Below, piece after piece: positions 1 through 8,889 of a DNA stretch of 64,000 nucleotides (position 1 is the first letter of the stretch; each line of letters opens with the position of its first letter). A program made the translations under genes and the position numbers. The notes below the pieces were generated by a model. The model had not been told where the DNA came from, made no database searches, and was given only the letters and a program-made list of their open reading frames with translations. This stretch comes from Deinococcus arboris (lineage in GTDB: Bacteria; Deinococcota; Deinococci; Deinococcales; Deinococcaceae): NCBI RefSeq assembly GCF_009755355.1, contig NZ_WQLB01000020.1, positions 1-64,000 on the forward strand, written 5' to 3'.

Positions 1-1139
1 TAACCCAGCAGCGCTGACCAGAGCCGCGCGGCGCCTTCGGGTGCAGCCTCGCCTGGGGTGACGAAGAAAAAGGCCAGGGCCAGCGCCAGGTACACCGCCA
101 GCAGCAGGACGCCTTCAAACCAGGTGGTTTCGCCGTCCTTGGTCACGCTGGTGACGATCAGCGCCACGGCAATAATCGCAATCAGTTCCAGCGGCGAGCT
201 GAATACCAGATTCATGGGATGGCCCAGCAGCGCCCCGATAATCACCAGCAGTGGGGCGGTCAGCAGCGCCACCTGAATGGTGGCCCCCAGGCCGATGTTG
301 ACGGCCAGGTCCATCTGGCCCCGGCGGGCAAAATACACGGCGGCGATGTACTCGGCAAAGTTGCCCACCACCGCCAGCACGATGATGCCCAGGAAGAACT
401 CGCTCAGGCCCAGCTGGCTGGCGGTGGCTTCCAGGGCGCCTGACAGCAGTTCGGATTCCAGGGCAATCAGGGCTGTGCCGCCCAGCAGCACCCCCAGGGC
501 TGTGGCCAGCGGCCAGGGCTTTTCGGGGCCGTGCCCGGCTTCCTCGCTGATGGCAAACACGTCCTTGTGCGTCACCAGGGTGTAGACCAGATTGAGCAGG
601 TAGACCACGATCAGCAGAATCGCGACTCCGATGCTCAGGCGCTCGTCTAGGTTGGCGCGGGCCTCGCTGCCAGCGGCGAAGGCGGGCAGCTGCTCGGTGT
701 AGTCGAAGATGGCCGGCAGGGTGAGCATGATGACCGTCAAAAACAGCATGGCGCTGAGCTGCCCGGCGTTGGCCGCGTTGAATTTCTGCCGTGTGCCGCC
801 CCGGACAAACCCGGCCGCCACAATCGCCAGCCCCAACCCCAGCAGCGCGTTGCCGATGATCGAACCCGTAATCTGCGCCTTGACCACCTGAGTATTGCCG
901 TCCAGCAGGATAAAAATGGCGATGATCAGCTCGGCCATGTTGCCAAAGGTCACGTTCAGCAGGCCACCGATGGTGGGCCCGGCGTGCACCGCGACGTGTT
1001 CGGTGGCCTTGCGCAGCCAGTCGGCCAGCGGCACGATGGCCAGCACCGCCGTGACAAACACCCACAGCGGCGGCGCATGAACCACGTAATTCAGCAGCAG
1101 GCTGATGGGCAAGAATGCCAGCAGGCTATTCATGAGCAT
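1..1139 (-). CDS. caxA: Calcium/proton antiporter CaxA (stop codon at window edge)
   Basis: Integral membrane Ca2+/H+ exchanger of the CaCA superfamily, exporting cytoplasmic calcium in exchange for protons. The reading frame gives 379 sense codons and the next codon begins TA at base 1, so the protein almost certainly ends there. Two inverted alpha-repeats are visible: the GNMAE motif around residue 67 and [13 protein letters not shown] around residue 265, both carrying the acidic ion-binding residue. About 11 hydrophobic segments are present. I chose ATG 1139 because a TACACT -10 box ends 6 nt before it, a leaderless arrangement seen repeatedly in this window. A second in-frame ATG is at 1133. 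Family assignment is firm; calcium as the main substrate is inferred from the family. Confidence 0.93.
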   Translation of the reverse strand, partial: MLMNSLLAFLPISLLLNYVVHAPPLWVFVTAVLAIVPLADWLRKATEHVAVHAGPTIGGLLNVTFGNMAELIIAIFILLDGNTQVVKAQITGSIIGNALLGLGLAIVAAGFVRGGTRQKFNAANAGQLSAMLFLTVIMLTLPAIFDYTEQLPAFAAGSEARANLDERLSIGVAILLIVVYLLNLVYTLVTHKDVFAISEEAGHGPEKPWPLATALGVLLGGTALIALESELLSGALEATASQLGLSEFFLGIIVLAVVGNFAEYIAAVYFARRGQMDLAVNIGLGATIQVALLTAPLLVIIGALLGHPMNLVFSSPLELIAIIAVALIVTSVTKDGETTWFEGVLLLAVYLALALAFFFVTPGEAAPEGAARLWSALLG

Positions 1140-1145
1140 GGGCGC

Positions 1146-1151
1146 AGTGTA
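1146..1151 (-). promoter_or_regulatory. -10 box of caxA (leaderless)
   Basis: TACACT on the minus strand, 6 nt before ATG 1139. There is no room for a Shine-Dalgarno leader, so translation probably starts at or next to the mRNA 5' end. Confidence 0.5.
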
Positions 1152-1686
1152 AGCGGGCGCGCCTCCGGGCCACGCTCAGTTCATTTATATACACGCCTGA
1201 TGCTGCCCAGACCAGTCAGGCTATGGGGTATGGACGTTGCTTCTGCCGCCCTGTGGCCGCTGTTGGTCCAACTGCCTCTGCTGACGGAGATGGGCGTCGG
1301 CTTAGGGCTGGCAGGGCTGCGCTTGCATGCCCGTCTTGCCCTGCGCTGGGTGATGTTGTTGTGCTGCTGAGGGGCGTGCGGGTGGCCGGAACCATCCTGA
1401 CAGCGGAACTGAGCGTGGTTGAGGGGCATTGTTGGCCACTCAACGGAACTGGCAGCCGCTGTGAGTGTCTGGCTGCCCCTGTAGGCGCCACGGCTGGGTC
1501 GCTCAGTCAGTGAGATTCTGCCGCTGATGAGGGCAGCCGGCCGGAGTGGGCTGCTGCTGGAACTGGAGGTGGGGCTGTTCAGCGGGCGCTGCGCAGGGAG
1601 CCGGTCAGGCAATTGCTCGGGGTCAACTGAAGGGGCACACCGCCACCGCCAGAGGCGGTAAAGCCTGCGCCTGCCACCTACGTTCC
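1152..1686. other. Gene gap without a supportable gene
   Basis: About 535 bases between caxA and the aldo/keto reductase. Open frames exist on both strands, but none has a sensible start, ribosome site or recognisable motif. Short hydrophobic, Leu-rich stretches occur in different plus-strand frames (around 1270-1370 and 1540-1600), which could be remnants of a decayed gene. I cannot identify one. Confidence 0.4.
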
Positions 1687-2649
1687 TTACGACCAGGGCA
1701 GGCCTGAGCGGGTGGCCCAATAGGTAGAGGCGTCCTGGGTCAGCGCCCGCAGCAGAGGTGCGGGGCTGGCGTCCAGCGTCAGGGCCGCCAGATTCTGGCG
1801 CAGTTGTTCGGGGGTGCTGGCGCCACTCAGGACCACATTGGCCCAGGGCTGGGCCAGGGCCGCAGCCAGCGCCACTGCGTCTGGGGTCACGCCCAGCGTC
1901 TGGGCCGCGTCAGCCAGCACTGGGGGGACGTCGGCCTGTCCGGTCAGGCCGCGCGCGCTCAGGCGGCCATTGGCTACGGCCTCTTTCACCACGACGGTCC
2001 AGCCGGCTGCGTGGGCCTCGCCAAGGGCCGCGCCCGCTGACGGCTCCAGCAGATTCCAGGTGGCCTGCACCGCCGAAAAGGGACACACGCCGCCCACCCG
2101 CACCGCCAATGCCCGGCGCAGCGTCTCGGCCTGGCCAGGGCCGCTGGTGGAGAGGCCCACCCGCACGCCTTGAGCCGCCAGGTTCGCCAGCCGCGCCAGC
2201 ACCTCGGCGTTGTCCAGCACCCCCGACTCCAGCGTGGCGGAATGAATCAGGTAGACCGCCGTGGCGCGCCCCAACGCCGAACAGGTCTCGGGCCACTGCC
2301 GGTCCAGCGTGGCGAGGTCGTGGGTCTTGACCTCGTGTGTCTGGGCAGCCACCTGCCAGTCGGCCACATAGGTGTAGCCCCACTTGCTGCCCAGTACGGC
2401 GCCGGTGTGCCCCCGCTCGCGCTGCCACTCGCCCAGAAAGGCCTCGGCGCGGCCATAACTGCGCGCGGCGTCAAAGTACCGCAGGCCCGCCGCCCAGGCC
2501 GTGTCCAGCACCGCCCAGGTCTGCGCCTTCAGGCCCTCCACGCTTTTGTGGGGCAGGTCGGCGCCGTGCCCCAGGTTGAGGTAGCCGGGGCGTCCCAGCG
2601 CCGCCAATCCCAGGCCCAGCCGGGGAGTACCGGGGAGCAGCAGACTCAG
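1687..2649 (-). CDS. Aldo/keto reductase, apparent CTG start
   Basis: NAD(P)H-dependent oxidoreductase of the aldo/keto reductase TIM-barrel fold, cytosolic. Visible are the FDAARSYGRAE segment (catalytic Asp and Tyr), GSKWGY (Lys) and YLIHSAT (His), in the order of the AKR tetrad. The first good start is TTG at 2607, but strong AKR N-terminal sequence (RLGLGLAALGRP) begins upstream of it and no ATG, GTG or TTG exists in frame there. CTG at 2649 overlaps the TGA of the upstream small ORF by 4 nt (CTGA) and gives 320 residues, so I prefer coupled initiation at CTG. A start lost by mutation is the alternative. Substrate unknown. Confidence 0.82.
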   Translation of the reverse strand: MSLLLPGTPRLGLGLAALGRPGYLNLGHGADLPHKSVEGLKAQTWAVLDTAWAAGLRYFDAARSYGRAEAFLGEWQRERGHTGAVLGSKWGYTYVADWQVAAQTHEVKTHDLATLDRQWPETCSALGRATAVYLIHSATLESGVLDNAEVLARLANLAAQGVRVGLSTSGPGQAETLRRALAVRVGGVCPFSAVQATWNLLEPSAGAALGEAHAAGWTVVVKEAVANGRLSARGLTGQADVPPVLADAAQTLGVTPDAVALAAALAQPWANVVLSGASTPEQLRQNLAALTLDASPAPLLRALTQDASTYWATRSGLPWS

Positions 2650-2828
2650 AAGTGCCCCGCGTCCCCGCCTGCGCCGCTGCCCGCGTCCTGGCCCGGCGTG
2701 AAGTGAAAGTCAGCCGCCGCGCCGCCACGGGCCCAGCGCCGCTGCGCCCGCCAGTGTTCACGCACCGCGCGCAGCTTGGCCCGCAGGGTCAGCAGATTGA
2801 GCAGCAAATGGATGAGGGGCCATTTCAT
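2646..2828 (-). CDS. Small basic protein of unknown function
   Basis: A 60-residue ORF lying between the nucleotidyltransferase (4-nt gap) and the aldo/keto reductase (4-nt overlap), which makes it likely to be translated in the same operon. The N-terminal half is hydrophobic then Arg-rich (RAKLRAVREHWRAQRRW); the C-terminal half is Gly/Ala-rich. I recognise no domain. It has no signal peptide or Cys motif. Support is its position in the gene string and the amphipathic basic helix rather than homology. Confidence 0.5.
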   Translation of the reverse strand: MKWPLIHLLLNLLTLRAKLRAVREHWRAQRRWARGGAAADFHFTPGQDAGSGAGGDAGHF

Positions 2829-2832
2829 GCCT

Positions 2833-3627
2833 TCAGGTACGCGGAACTGACGGGGCGCGTTCCCGCAGGTCGCGGGCCAGGGCTAGGGGCACGGTCAGCC
2901 GCAACTCGTCGGCTAGGTCCAGTGTCCAGGTGACGGCGCCGGCGTAAGCCCTTTCCAGGTCAGGCAGGCCCGCCGTGATGCCCGCGTAGCGCGTCAGACT
3001 CGCCACGCTCAGTTCCTGTTCGGCGCGGCGTGAGGGGTTGGGCCAGTGGTCGGTCCTCTTCTCCTGCAGGCGGGCCAGACGCAGCAGGCCGCCCTGAACC
3101 CAGCCCAGCAGCTCATGGGCGCGCACGCGTTCACCGCGCGCCAGCACGTTCAGCCCAAAAGCCAGCCAGTTCAGCAGCCGGCCGAGGATGAGCCCAGCGT
3201 CGTCGGCAGGATGAACGGTGCGCCCCGCCAGCACCGCCAGATGCCGGGCCAGGCGCCCGTCCTCATCCTTGACCAGCATCTGTGTGGGCCGAACATGCTG
3301 CGGCGTCCAGTCCTCCACCTCGGGCAGCCGCGCGGCGGGCACGACATGCAGTTCCACCCGCCGCAGACCCGGCAGCAAGGCCGTGGGCGTGCCGAACTCG
3401 TTGACCACGAAGTGCTGCACGTCCAGCTGCGTACTCAGCCAGTCCTGCGCCTCGACGGCGGCGCCGGGTGCCAGGAACGCCCAGTACTCCAGGTCGCTGT
3501 GGGCATCCGCCTGACCTTGCGGGACGCTGCCGTAGGCGGCCACATGCGAGAAGCCGCCTTCGGCCTGTAGGGCCGCGCGCAACTGGGCGTCCAGTGCCAG
3601 CAGCCCGGCCAGCCCCCCGGTCGTCAC
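2833..3627 (-). CDS. Nucleotidyltransferase, lincosamide nucleotidyltransferase-like
   Basis: A 264-residue protein with the polymerase-beta-like nucleotidyltransferase signature near its N-terminus: AYGSVPQGQADAHSDLEYW around residues 31-49, giving the GS...DxE metal and nucleotide binding motif. The following domain (LLNWLAFGLNVLARGE and helical C-terminus) resembles the LnuB/LnuF group, which adenylylates lincosamides. Resistance is not implied: many chromosomal homologues have no known substrate. Its ATG overlaps the stop of the upstream gene by 4 nt (ATGA), so the two are translationally coupled. Confidence 0.8.
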   Translation of the reverse strand: MTTGGLAGLLALDAQLRAALQAEGGFSHVAAYGSVPQGQADAHSDLEYWAFLAPGAAVEAQDWLSTQLDVQHFVVNEFGTPTALLPGLRRVELHVVPAARLPEVEDWTPQHVRPTQMLVKDEDGRLARHLAVLAGRTVHPADDAGLILGRLLNWLAFGLNVLARGERVRAHELLGWVQGGLLRLARLQEKRTDHWPNPSRRAEQELSVASLTRYAGITAGLPDLERAYAGAVTWTLDLADELRLTVPLALARDLRERAPSVPRT

Positions 3628-5150
3628 GGCCCGTCTGGGTACAGTTCGCCTTCGCGCGCAGCCAGCGTCCAGTCCTTGACGGCCCAGCCCTGCGCGCCGC
3701 GCGTGAGGTTGATGGTCATGGTGTACCGCTCGCCGTCAATGTATTCGCTGTCGGTGGTCTCGTCGGCAAAGCCCAGGCTGACGGGCAGAACGGCGCGGGC
3801 CTGCGCGGCGCTGTCCTGGCTGAGTTCCAGGCTGTCAAAGCCGAAGTTGCCCAGCGTGCGCGCCGGGGGTAGGTCGGCGTTCGTCAGCTTCAGCCAGGGC
3901 TGGGCGCGCGCGGCGGCGGCGTCAATCCGGCGCTGCCCCTCGGCCACCTGCGCGGGGGTGCGCCGCACGTCCCGGTACTGCGAGGCCACCTGCTTGGCCA
4001 CGTTGCTCAGGTCGCCCAGCAGCCGGGCGGTCACCGCCAGCGCGTCGTCTTTCAGTTCGGTGACGGCACCCGCTGACACCCGGTAGGCCAGGTAGCGGGC
4101 GCTGCCGCTGCGCTCGTCGAACACCAGCGCGTCGTCGCGGCCTGAGGCCCGGCGCACAGTGGTCAGCGGAAACCAAGCGGTGTCCAGGTAGCCGTCTGCC
4201 TGGCTGCGAATGGGCCCGCTCAGCAGGGTTGGTCCGGCCACGATTCCCGCGCCCTGGGGGCGGTACAGGCGCAGCGTGGCCGCATTGCCCTGCGCCACCA
4301 ACCCCAGATATTCGCGCTTGCCCGGCGCTGTGAACGCACCCCCCAGGCCCAGGCGCGCGGCGCTGAACGGCACGCCTGCGCGCACCGGCCAGTCGGTCAT
4401 GCCGTAGTCGTTCATGACCTGGCGGATGTCCGGGCCGTAGTTGGTCAGCCAGGCCCGGAAGCGGGCGGGCAGCTTTTGCACGTAGGCCTGCGCCTCGCCC
4501 GGCTGCCCGATGGCGACCAGCGTGGCGTAGTTGGCCAGCACATCGCCCCCGCTGGACTTGTCATTGACCGTGCTGGCCGGCCCCGTAAAGCCGCGCAGGA
4601 AGCCCGGAAAGGAGCGCGTGTTGTCCACGTATTGCCCATTCACATACGAGAACACCACCGGCAGCGGAATGCTCTCGGCAAAGCTGAGGCCGTAGGCGTA
4701 TGCAAAGCGCCAGTCGGACCCCACCAGTTCCAGCGGGCCCTTGCCGTCCAGTTGGCGGGCGTCCAGGCCGTCACTGTGGGCGCCGAAGTAGGTCAGCAGC
4801 TTGCGCGGCGGCGTGGTCAGCGAATACAGGGTGTGGGTAAAGCAGCAGTGCGCGCCGCCCGAAAAGCCAGACAGCAGCACTTCTGGCACGCCGTCGCCGG
4901 TCACGTCGCGGCACCAGTTCACGTCCACGGCCGTGTCGCTGATGGTGGCGGAGGTGACGCCGCCCCGGGTGATGCTCACGCGGTCGGCGGGGTCGTCAAA
5001 GCCGTTCTCACTGAGTTTGAGGGTGTAGGCGCCGCAGGTCTTGGTGCTGGTCTTGATGGGCGCACTGGGTTCTTCCTGGGCCGCAACGGGGGTGGTTAGC
5101 AGGGTCAGCAGGCCCGTGAGGACCAGAAGGGATGGGGCGGGGCGAACCAT
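3624..5150 (-). CDS. Secreted protein, FG-GAP/VCBS-like, unknown function
   Basis: A 508-residue exported protein. Residues 1-24 form a classical signal peptide (Arg, then a Leu/Thr core ending in PVAAQ). I chose ATG 5150 rather than an upstream start because GGAGG lies 7 nt before it. Around residues 65-95 is an Asp/Gly-rich stretch (RDVTGDGVPEVLLSGFSGGAHCC) like the calcium-binding loops of FG-GAP/VCBS repeats. The remainder is beta-rich with no motif I recognise. Two adjacent cysteines (CC) suggest a disulfide. Translationally coupled to the nucleotidyltransferase downstream; a functional link is not obvious. Confidence 0.75.
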   Translation of the reverse strand: MVRPAPSLLVLTGLLTLLTTPVAAQEEPSAPIKTSTKTCGAYTLKLSENGFDDPADRVSITRGGVTSATISDTAVDVNWCRDVTGDGVPEVLLSGFSGGAHCCFTHTLYSLTTPPRKLLTYFGAHSDGLDARQLDGKGPLELVGSDWRFAYAYGLSFAESIPLPVVFSYVNGQYVDNTRSFPGFLRGFTGPASTVNDKSSGGDVLANYATLVAIGQPGEAQAYVQKLPARFRAWLTNYGPDIRQVMNDYGMTDWPVRAGVPFSAARLGLGGAFTAPGKREYLGLVAQGNAATLRLYRPQGAGIVAGPTLLSGPIRSQADGYLDTAWFPLTTVRRASGRDDALVFDERSGSARYLAYRVSAGAVTELKDDALAVTARLLGDLSNVAKQVASQYRDVRRTPAQVAEGQRRIDAAAARAQPWLKLTNADLPPARTLGNFGFDSLELSQDSAAQARAVLPVSLGFADETTDSEYIDGERYTMTINLTRGAQGWAVKDWTLAAREGELYPDGP

Positions 5151-5243
5151 TAGGAAACCTCCGGGGTAGGGGAGAACAGAGAAGCCGGCGAACGCCCGCA
5201 TCATCCCGCGCCGAGGGACCGAAAGGAAGAAGAGGGTGGCGGT

Positions 5244-5258
5244 TCAGAAACTTTCTGA
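5244..5258. promoter_or_regulatory. 15-nt palindrome upstream of the secreted protein gene
   Basis: TCAGAAA C TTTCTGA, a perfect 7-1-7 inverted repeat, 94 nt upstream of ATG 5150 on its 5' side. It is A/T-richer than its surroundings and could be a regulator site. No T-run follows, so a terminator is less likely. Confidence 0.3.
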
Positions 5259-5471
5259 TAAGGAACTGGCCCCAGAAATGAGGGGACTGCGAGAGGTCCA
5301 GGCGGCCTGTCGCAGCTCTGTTGTCCAGACGAACTCGTCCCCGTCATGGGCCGGCACACAATCAGCTTGTTCTGATGAATGATCTGGCAAAAGAGGCGCT
5401 GAGCTTCTCGCCAGGCTGTTCTCTCAAGGGGGGCTACCTTGTCTTCGCCCCATCATCCTCACAACTCCCTT

Positions 5472-7709
5472 TCATTCAGAGCGGGGCACAGGCCGCGCCA
5501 GAAATGCCTCAAAGTCGGCGGGGAGCAGCGGGCGGGCGAACAGGTAGCCCTGAAAGCGGGTGCAGCCCAGACGCTGCAGCGCGCGCCACTGCGCCCCGGT
5601 TTCGACGCCTTCGACAATCACACCGATCTCCAGGCGGCGGGCCAGCGCCACCACACTTTCTACGAGCGTGCGGGCGGCGTGGCTGCTGAGCAGGTCGGTG
5701 ATAAACGAGCGGTCGATCTTCAGGTCGTCAATGGGCAGGGCGGTCAGCACCGACAGGTTGGCGTAGCCCGTGCCAAAGTCGTCAAGGGCCACCCCCACGC
5801 CCATCTGCCGCAGGCGCTGCAACTGCGCGCGGGCCGCCGGAATGTCGGCCAGCACCGAGCGCTCCGAGAGTTCCAACTTCAGGCGGCGGGGCGAGAGCCC
5901 GGCTTCACTCAGGGCCGCTGAGACCTGGGCCCCCAGGTCGCCGGCTTCAAACTGGGCCGCCGCCACATTCACGCTTACCTGGGCCTGGGCGGCGCTCCCC
6001 GTCCAGCGGGCCGCCGCCCGGCATGCCAGCCGCAGGACCTGCTCGCCCAACTCGGGCAGCAGCCCAGCGTCTTCGGCAAGATCTAGAAAGGCGCCGGGGG
6101 GCAGCAGGCCACGCGCCGGGTGGGGCCAGCGCACCAGGGCCTCGGCGGCGGCCAGGCACCCGGCGGCCGTGTCCACGATGGGCTGCAGGGCCACCACCAG
6201 CCCGCCCGGCGTGCCCAGCGCCGCGCGCAGTTCGGTTTGCAGGGTCAGACGTTCACGGGCCTGATCATCCAGGGCGGGGCGGTAGGCCTCCAGGGTGGCG
6301 CCGCTGCGCCCCCTCGCGTAAGACAGGGCGCTCAGGCTGGTGCGAATCAGGGCGTCGGTGGTCTGGCCGTGGGCTGGCGCCCAGCTGATTCCGGCGCGCA
6401 AGCGTGGGCTGACCAGGTGGCCTTGCACCGTGAACTCGGCGTCTAGGCGCTCAGCCAGCTGACGCAGCGTCGCCATGCCCTGCTCGCTGCCCTTACAGGC
6501 AAAGGTCAGGGCAAAGAGGCTGCCGTTCGTATGGGCGGCCAGCCCTCCAGGAGGCAGGTGGTCGCGCAGCCGCCGGGCCAGCGCCTGCTGGGCCAGGTCG
6601 CCCGCCGCGTAGCCGTGCGCGCTGTCCACCTCTTCCAGCCCCGTGAAATCCAGCTGCGCCAGGCACACGCTGGGCTGGGCGGCCGCGTCTGCCGGCGCCG
6701 GATCGGCCGGCAACTCACGGAGCAACTCGTCCAGGCGCGCGTGCAGTGAGGTGCGGTTGGGCAGGCCAGTCAGGGGATCGTGGTGGGCCTGATACCACAG
6801 CTGACTGTCCAGGGTCCGGGCGTGTTCCTCTTTCAGACGCAACTCGGTCAGGTCTCGGACGAACAGCACCTCGCAGGGGGTGCCGGCGGTGTCCACCACC
6901 CGCCGCGTCACGGCCAGGTGGCGGCGCGGGTCCTGCGGCGGGTCCAGGGTGACCTCATATTCGCCGTTGTGGCTGCTGCCGTCCTCGTGCCAGCCGCGCT
7001 GGTCGCTGATGGGCCGGCCCACCACCTCGGCGGCGGGAGCGTTGAGCAGCCCCAGCAGCGCGCCGTTGACCTTGACCACCAGACCGGTCTGGCGCTCGAC
7101 CAGGGCAGCCCCCACCGGCGAGGCGTCAAAGAGGGCGCGCAGGTGGGCCTGATCCTGCCGCGCGCGGGTATACAGCCCGGCGCGGTCCAGCGCCTGGGCG
7201 CACTGCCGCGCCAGGGTGGTCATGAACGCGCGGTCGTCCGGCGGAAACTCACGGGGCGGGACGAAGGTCAAGGCCATCGCCCCGCGCGTCTCGCCGGCCC
7301 AGAGCGGCAGGGCCGCCCCCGACGCCGTCCCCATCAGGAGTTCGTAGACGGCCAGTTCAGGATTGGTCTGTGCGGCGCCGGGCATGTCTTCCAGCCACAG
7401 CACCCGGTTTTCGCGCATGGCCCGCATGACGGGCATCTGGGACTCCGGGGCAATGGTGGCGTAGCGGGCCTCGACCTCTGGTTCATAGCCTGCGGCGCCC
7501 ACCAGCGTCAGGCCGCCCTCTGCGTTTTTCAGCAGCACGGCGCTGTTGTCGGCCCCAAAGGCCGCCATGCCCTGACGCAGCATCACGCGGACCACCTCAT
7601 CAGTGGTCACGGCGGAGAGCAGGGCCTGGGTCACCTTGGAGAGGACCCGGACACGCCGGTGGGCCGACACAGGCAGGGTAGGAAAACGCAGAGGCAGCCT
7701 GGAGGACAT
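5472..7709 (-). CDS. GAF-PAS-GGDEF-EAL cyclic-di-GMP phosphodiesterase
   Basis: A 745-residue cytosolic sensor-effector for c-di-GMP. Order: GAF (about 25-180), PAS (about 185-295), GGDEF fold (about 310-470), EAL (about 485-735). The GGDEF domain keeps HDPLTGLPNR but its signature is replaced by NGSLF, so cyclase activity is probably lost. The EAL domain looks complete: AEALVRW, ELSERS, DDFGTGYANLS, KIDRSF, EGVET and QGYLF. Net activity should therefore be c-di-GMP hydrolysis, tuned by the GAF and PAS inputs. ATG 7709 has a CATGAT -10-like box 5 nt upstream. Two active-looking diguanylate cyclases lie within 22 kb. There are no membrane segments. Confidence 0.93.
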   Translation of the reverse strand: MSSRLPLRFPTLPVSAHRRVRVLSKVTQALLSAVTTDEVVRVMLRQGMAAFGADNSAVLLKNAEGGLTLVGAAGYEPEVEARYATIAPESQMPVMRAMRENRVLWLEDMPGAAQTNPELAVYELLMGTASGAALPLWAGETRGAMALTFVPPREFPPDDRAFMTTLARQCAQALDRAGLYTRARQDQAHLRALFDASPVGAALVERQTGLVVKVNGALLGLLNAPAAEVVGRPISDQRGWHEDGSSHNGEYEVTLDPPQDPRRHLAVTRRVVDTAGTPCEVLFVRDLTELRLKEEHARTLDSQLWYQAHHDPLTGLPNRTSLHARLDELLRELPADPAPADAAAQPSVCLAQLDFTGLEEVDSAHGYAAGDLAQQALARRLRDHLPPGGLAAHTNGSLFALTFACKGSEQGMATLRQLAERLDAEFTVQGHLVSPRLRAGISWAPAHGQTTDALIRTSLSALSYARGRSGATLEAYRPALDDQARERLTLQTELRAALGTPGGLVVALQPIVDTAAGCLAAAEALVRWPHPARGLLPPGAFLDLAEDAGLLPELGEQVLRLACRAAARWTGSAAQAQVSVNVAAAQFEAGDLGAQVSAALSEAGLSPRRLKLELSERSVLADIPAARAQLQRLRQMGVGVALDDFGTGYANLSVLTALPIDDLKIDRSFITDLLSSHAARTLVESVVALARRLEIGVIVEGVETGAQWRALQRLGCTRFQGYLFARPLLPADFEAFLARPVPRSE

Positions 7710-7753
7710 GATCCATCATGCACCCTGCCCCCAGCCGGAAACAGCGGGGGAGC

Positions 7754-8566
7754 CTACCGCCTGGGTGCGCCGGGCAGGTCCACGGGCGTCACAGGAATCG
7801 GCTCGCCAAACTGGGCGTAGCGGCGGCCCCGGTGCGGCTCGCCGCGCCCACACAGCACGGTGACCTGCGGCAGGCCGTGGACGTTGACCTCGGCCACGGC
7901 CAGGCGCCCAGTTTCGTAGGCGCCCAGGTCCAGGTACAGGTGGCGGCTCAGGCGGCACGGCGTGGGCACCGGCGTATGGCCGTGCAGAGAGTAGGTCACG
8001 CCCTGCGGCAGGGGAAACGGGCCCTCGTAGGGCCGCAGCCACAGCGCCGCCGACAGCGGGCTGTCGTGCTGCGGGTGCTTGACGGGGGGGGCGGCGTGGG
8101 CAATCAGCACGCTGCTCTGGCCGGCCGGCACCTCGTCATGAATCTCGCCGTCAGCCGTGACGTACACCACGCGCCGCAGCACCTTCAGATACGCCTCAAG
8201 CAGCGGCGGGAACTTTTCCAGAGTCAGGCCGCCCAGTTCGTCGCGCACGGTGGCGCCGCCGGCGCGCATCCACCACTGGTAGCCCTCCATGGCCTTGCGG
8301 TAATCACCCAGGTCGTGCGTGCCCTCGTACAGGCGGTACCACTTGATGCCTTCTTGCATCATGCGCTCGTGGTTGCCCATCAGCAGGGTCGCGCGCCCCG
8401 CCTGGTGCAGCTCTAGCAGCTTGTCCACGGTGGCCAGGCTGCGCGGTCCCCGGTCAATGGCGTCGCCCAGGCCCACGTAATGCGCGTCGGGAAACTGGTC
8501 CAGCGCGGCGCGCAGCAGGTCCGGGCGCCCGTGCAGGTCGGGAATGACGACAATCTGGCGGCTCAC
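7754..8566 (-). CDS. PPP-family metallophosphoesterase
   Basis: A 270-residue calcineurin-like phosphoesterase of the PPP (ApaH/PrpE/serine-threonine phosphatase) type. Metal-binding motifs run in order: DLHGR (residues 9-13), GDAIDRGP (around 34), GNHE (around 64), HAAPP and GHTP. This pattern is shared by protein phosphatases and diadenosine tetraphosphatases, so the substrate could be a phosphoprotein or Ap4A. Its ATG overlaps the stop of the upstream DUF3006-like gene by 4 nt, so the two form a coupled pair. Confidence 0.9.
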   Translation of the reverse strand: MSRQIVVIPDLHGRPDLLRAALDQFPDAHYVGLGDAIDRGPRSLATVDKLLELHQAGRATLLMGNHERMMQEGIKWYRLYEGTHDLGDYRKAMEGYQWWMRAGGATVRDELGGLTLEKFPPLLEAYLKVLRRVVYVTADGEIHDEVPAGQSSVLIAHAAPPVKHPQHDSPLSAALWLRPYEGPFPLPQGVTYSLHGHTPVPTPCRLSRHLYLDLGAYETGRLAVAEVNVHGLPQVTVLCGRGEPHRGRRYAQFGEPIPVTPVDLPGAPRR

Positions 8567-8820
8567 TGGTCTTCTCCGGGCGCGTCACTGAAGTCCAGCA
8601 AGGTCTGCTTGCTGCGTTCGCGCAGCAGCCGCGCGGCGTCGGCAAAGGGAGAAAGCGTCAGGGTCTGGCCCTGCAAGTCGGCCCGGTAGCCCGCGCCGTC
8701 AGCGGCGCCGGGCAGCCACTCGGCCGGCAGCTGATAGGTGCGGCCCTGGCTGTCTTCGACATCCGCCAGACCGGCCTCCTCATCCAGAACATCAATGACC
8801 AGCAGCAGGGGCACAGACAT
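8563..8820 (-). CDS. Small DUF3006-like protein
   Basis: An 85-residue acidic protein: an N-terminal hydrophobic strand (PLLLVIDVLDEEAGLADVED), then QLPAEWLPGAADGAGYRADL. This resembles the small DUF3006 beta-barrel family, whose members are short, start with a strand ending in Asp-Glu, and carry an LP..LP segment. Function unknown. A TAGACT -10 box lies 7 nt before ATG 8820, so the two-gene transcript with the phosphoesterase is probably leaderless. Confidence 0.65.
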   Translation of the reverse strand: MSVPLLLVIDVLDEEAGLADVEDSQGRTYQLPAEWLPGAADGAGYRADLQGQTLTLSPFADAARLLRERSKQTLLDFSDAPGEDQ

Positions 8821-8889
8821 GGAGGCAAGTCTAGCGCGCCCCTCTTTCGGCGGATGCCCCCGGCAGGGGCGCTGGCGTAGGGTCGGGTC

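Noticed and set aside
1181..1720. 179-codon minus-strand frame after caxA
   Set aside because: No ribosome site, overlaps the end of the aldo/keto reductase, and the translation is Arg/Ser/Pro-rich like other shadows.
2833..3627. Antibiotic resistance call for the nucleotidyltransferase
   Set aside because: The fold is seen but substrate-specific residues cannot be judged; chromosomal context gives no support.
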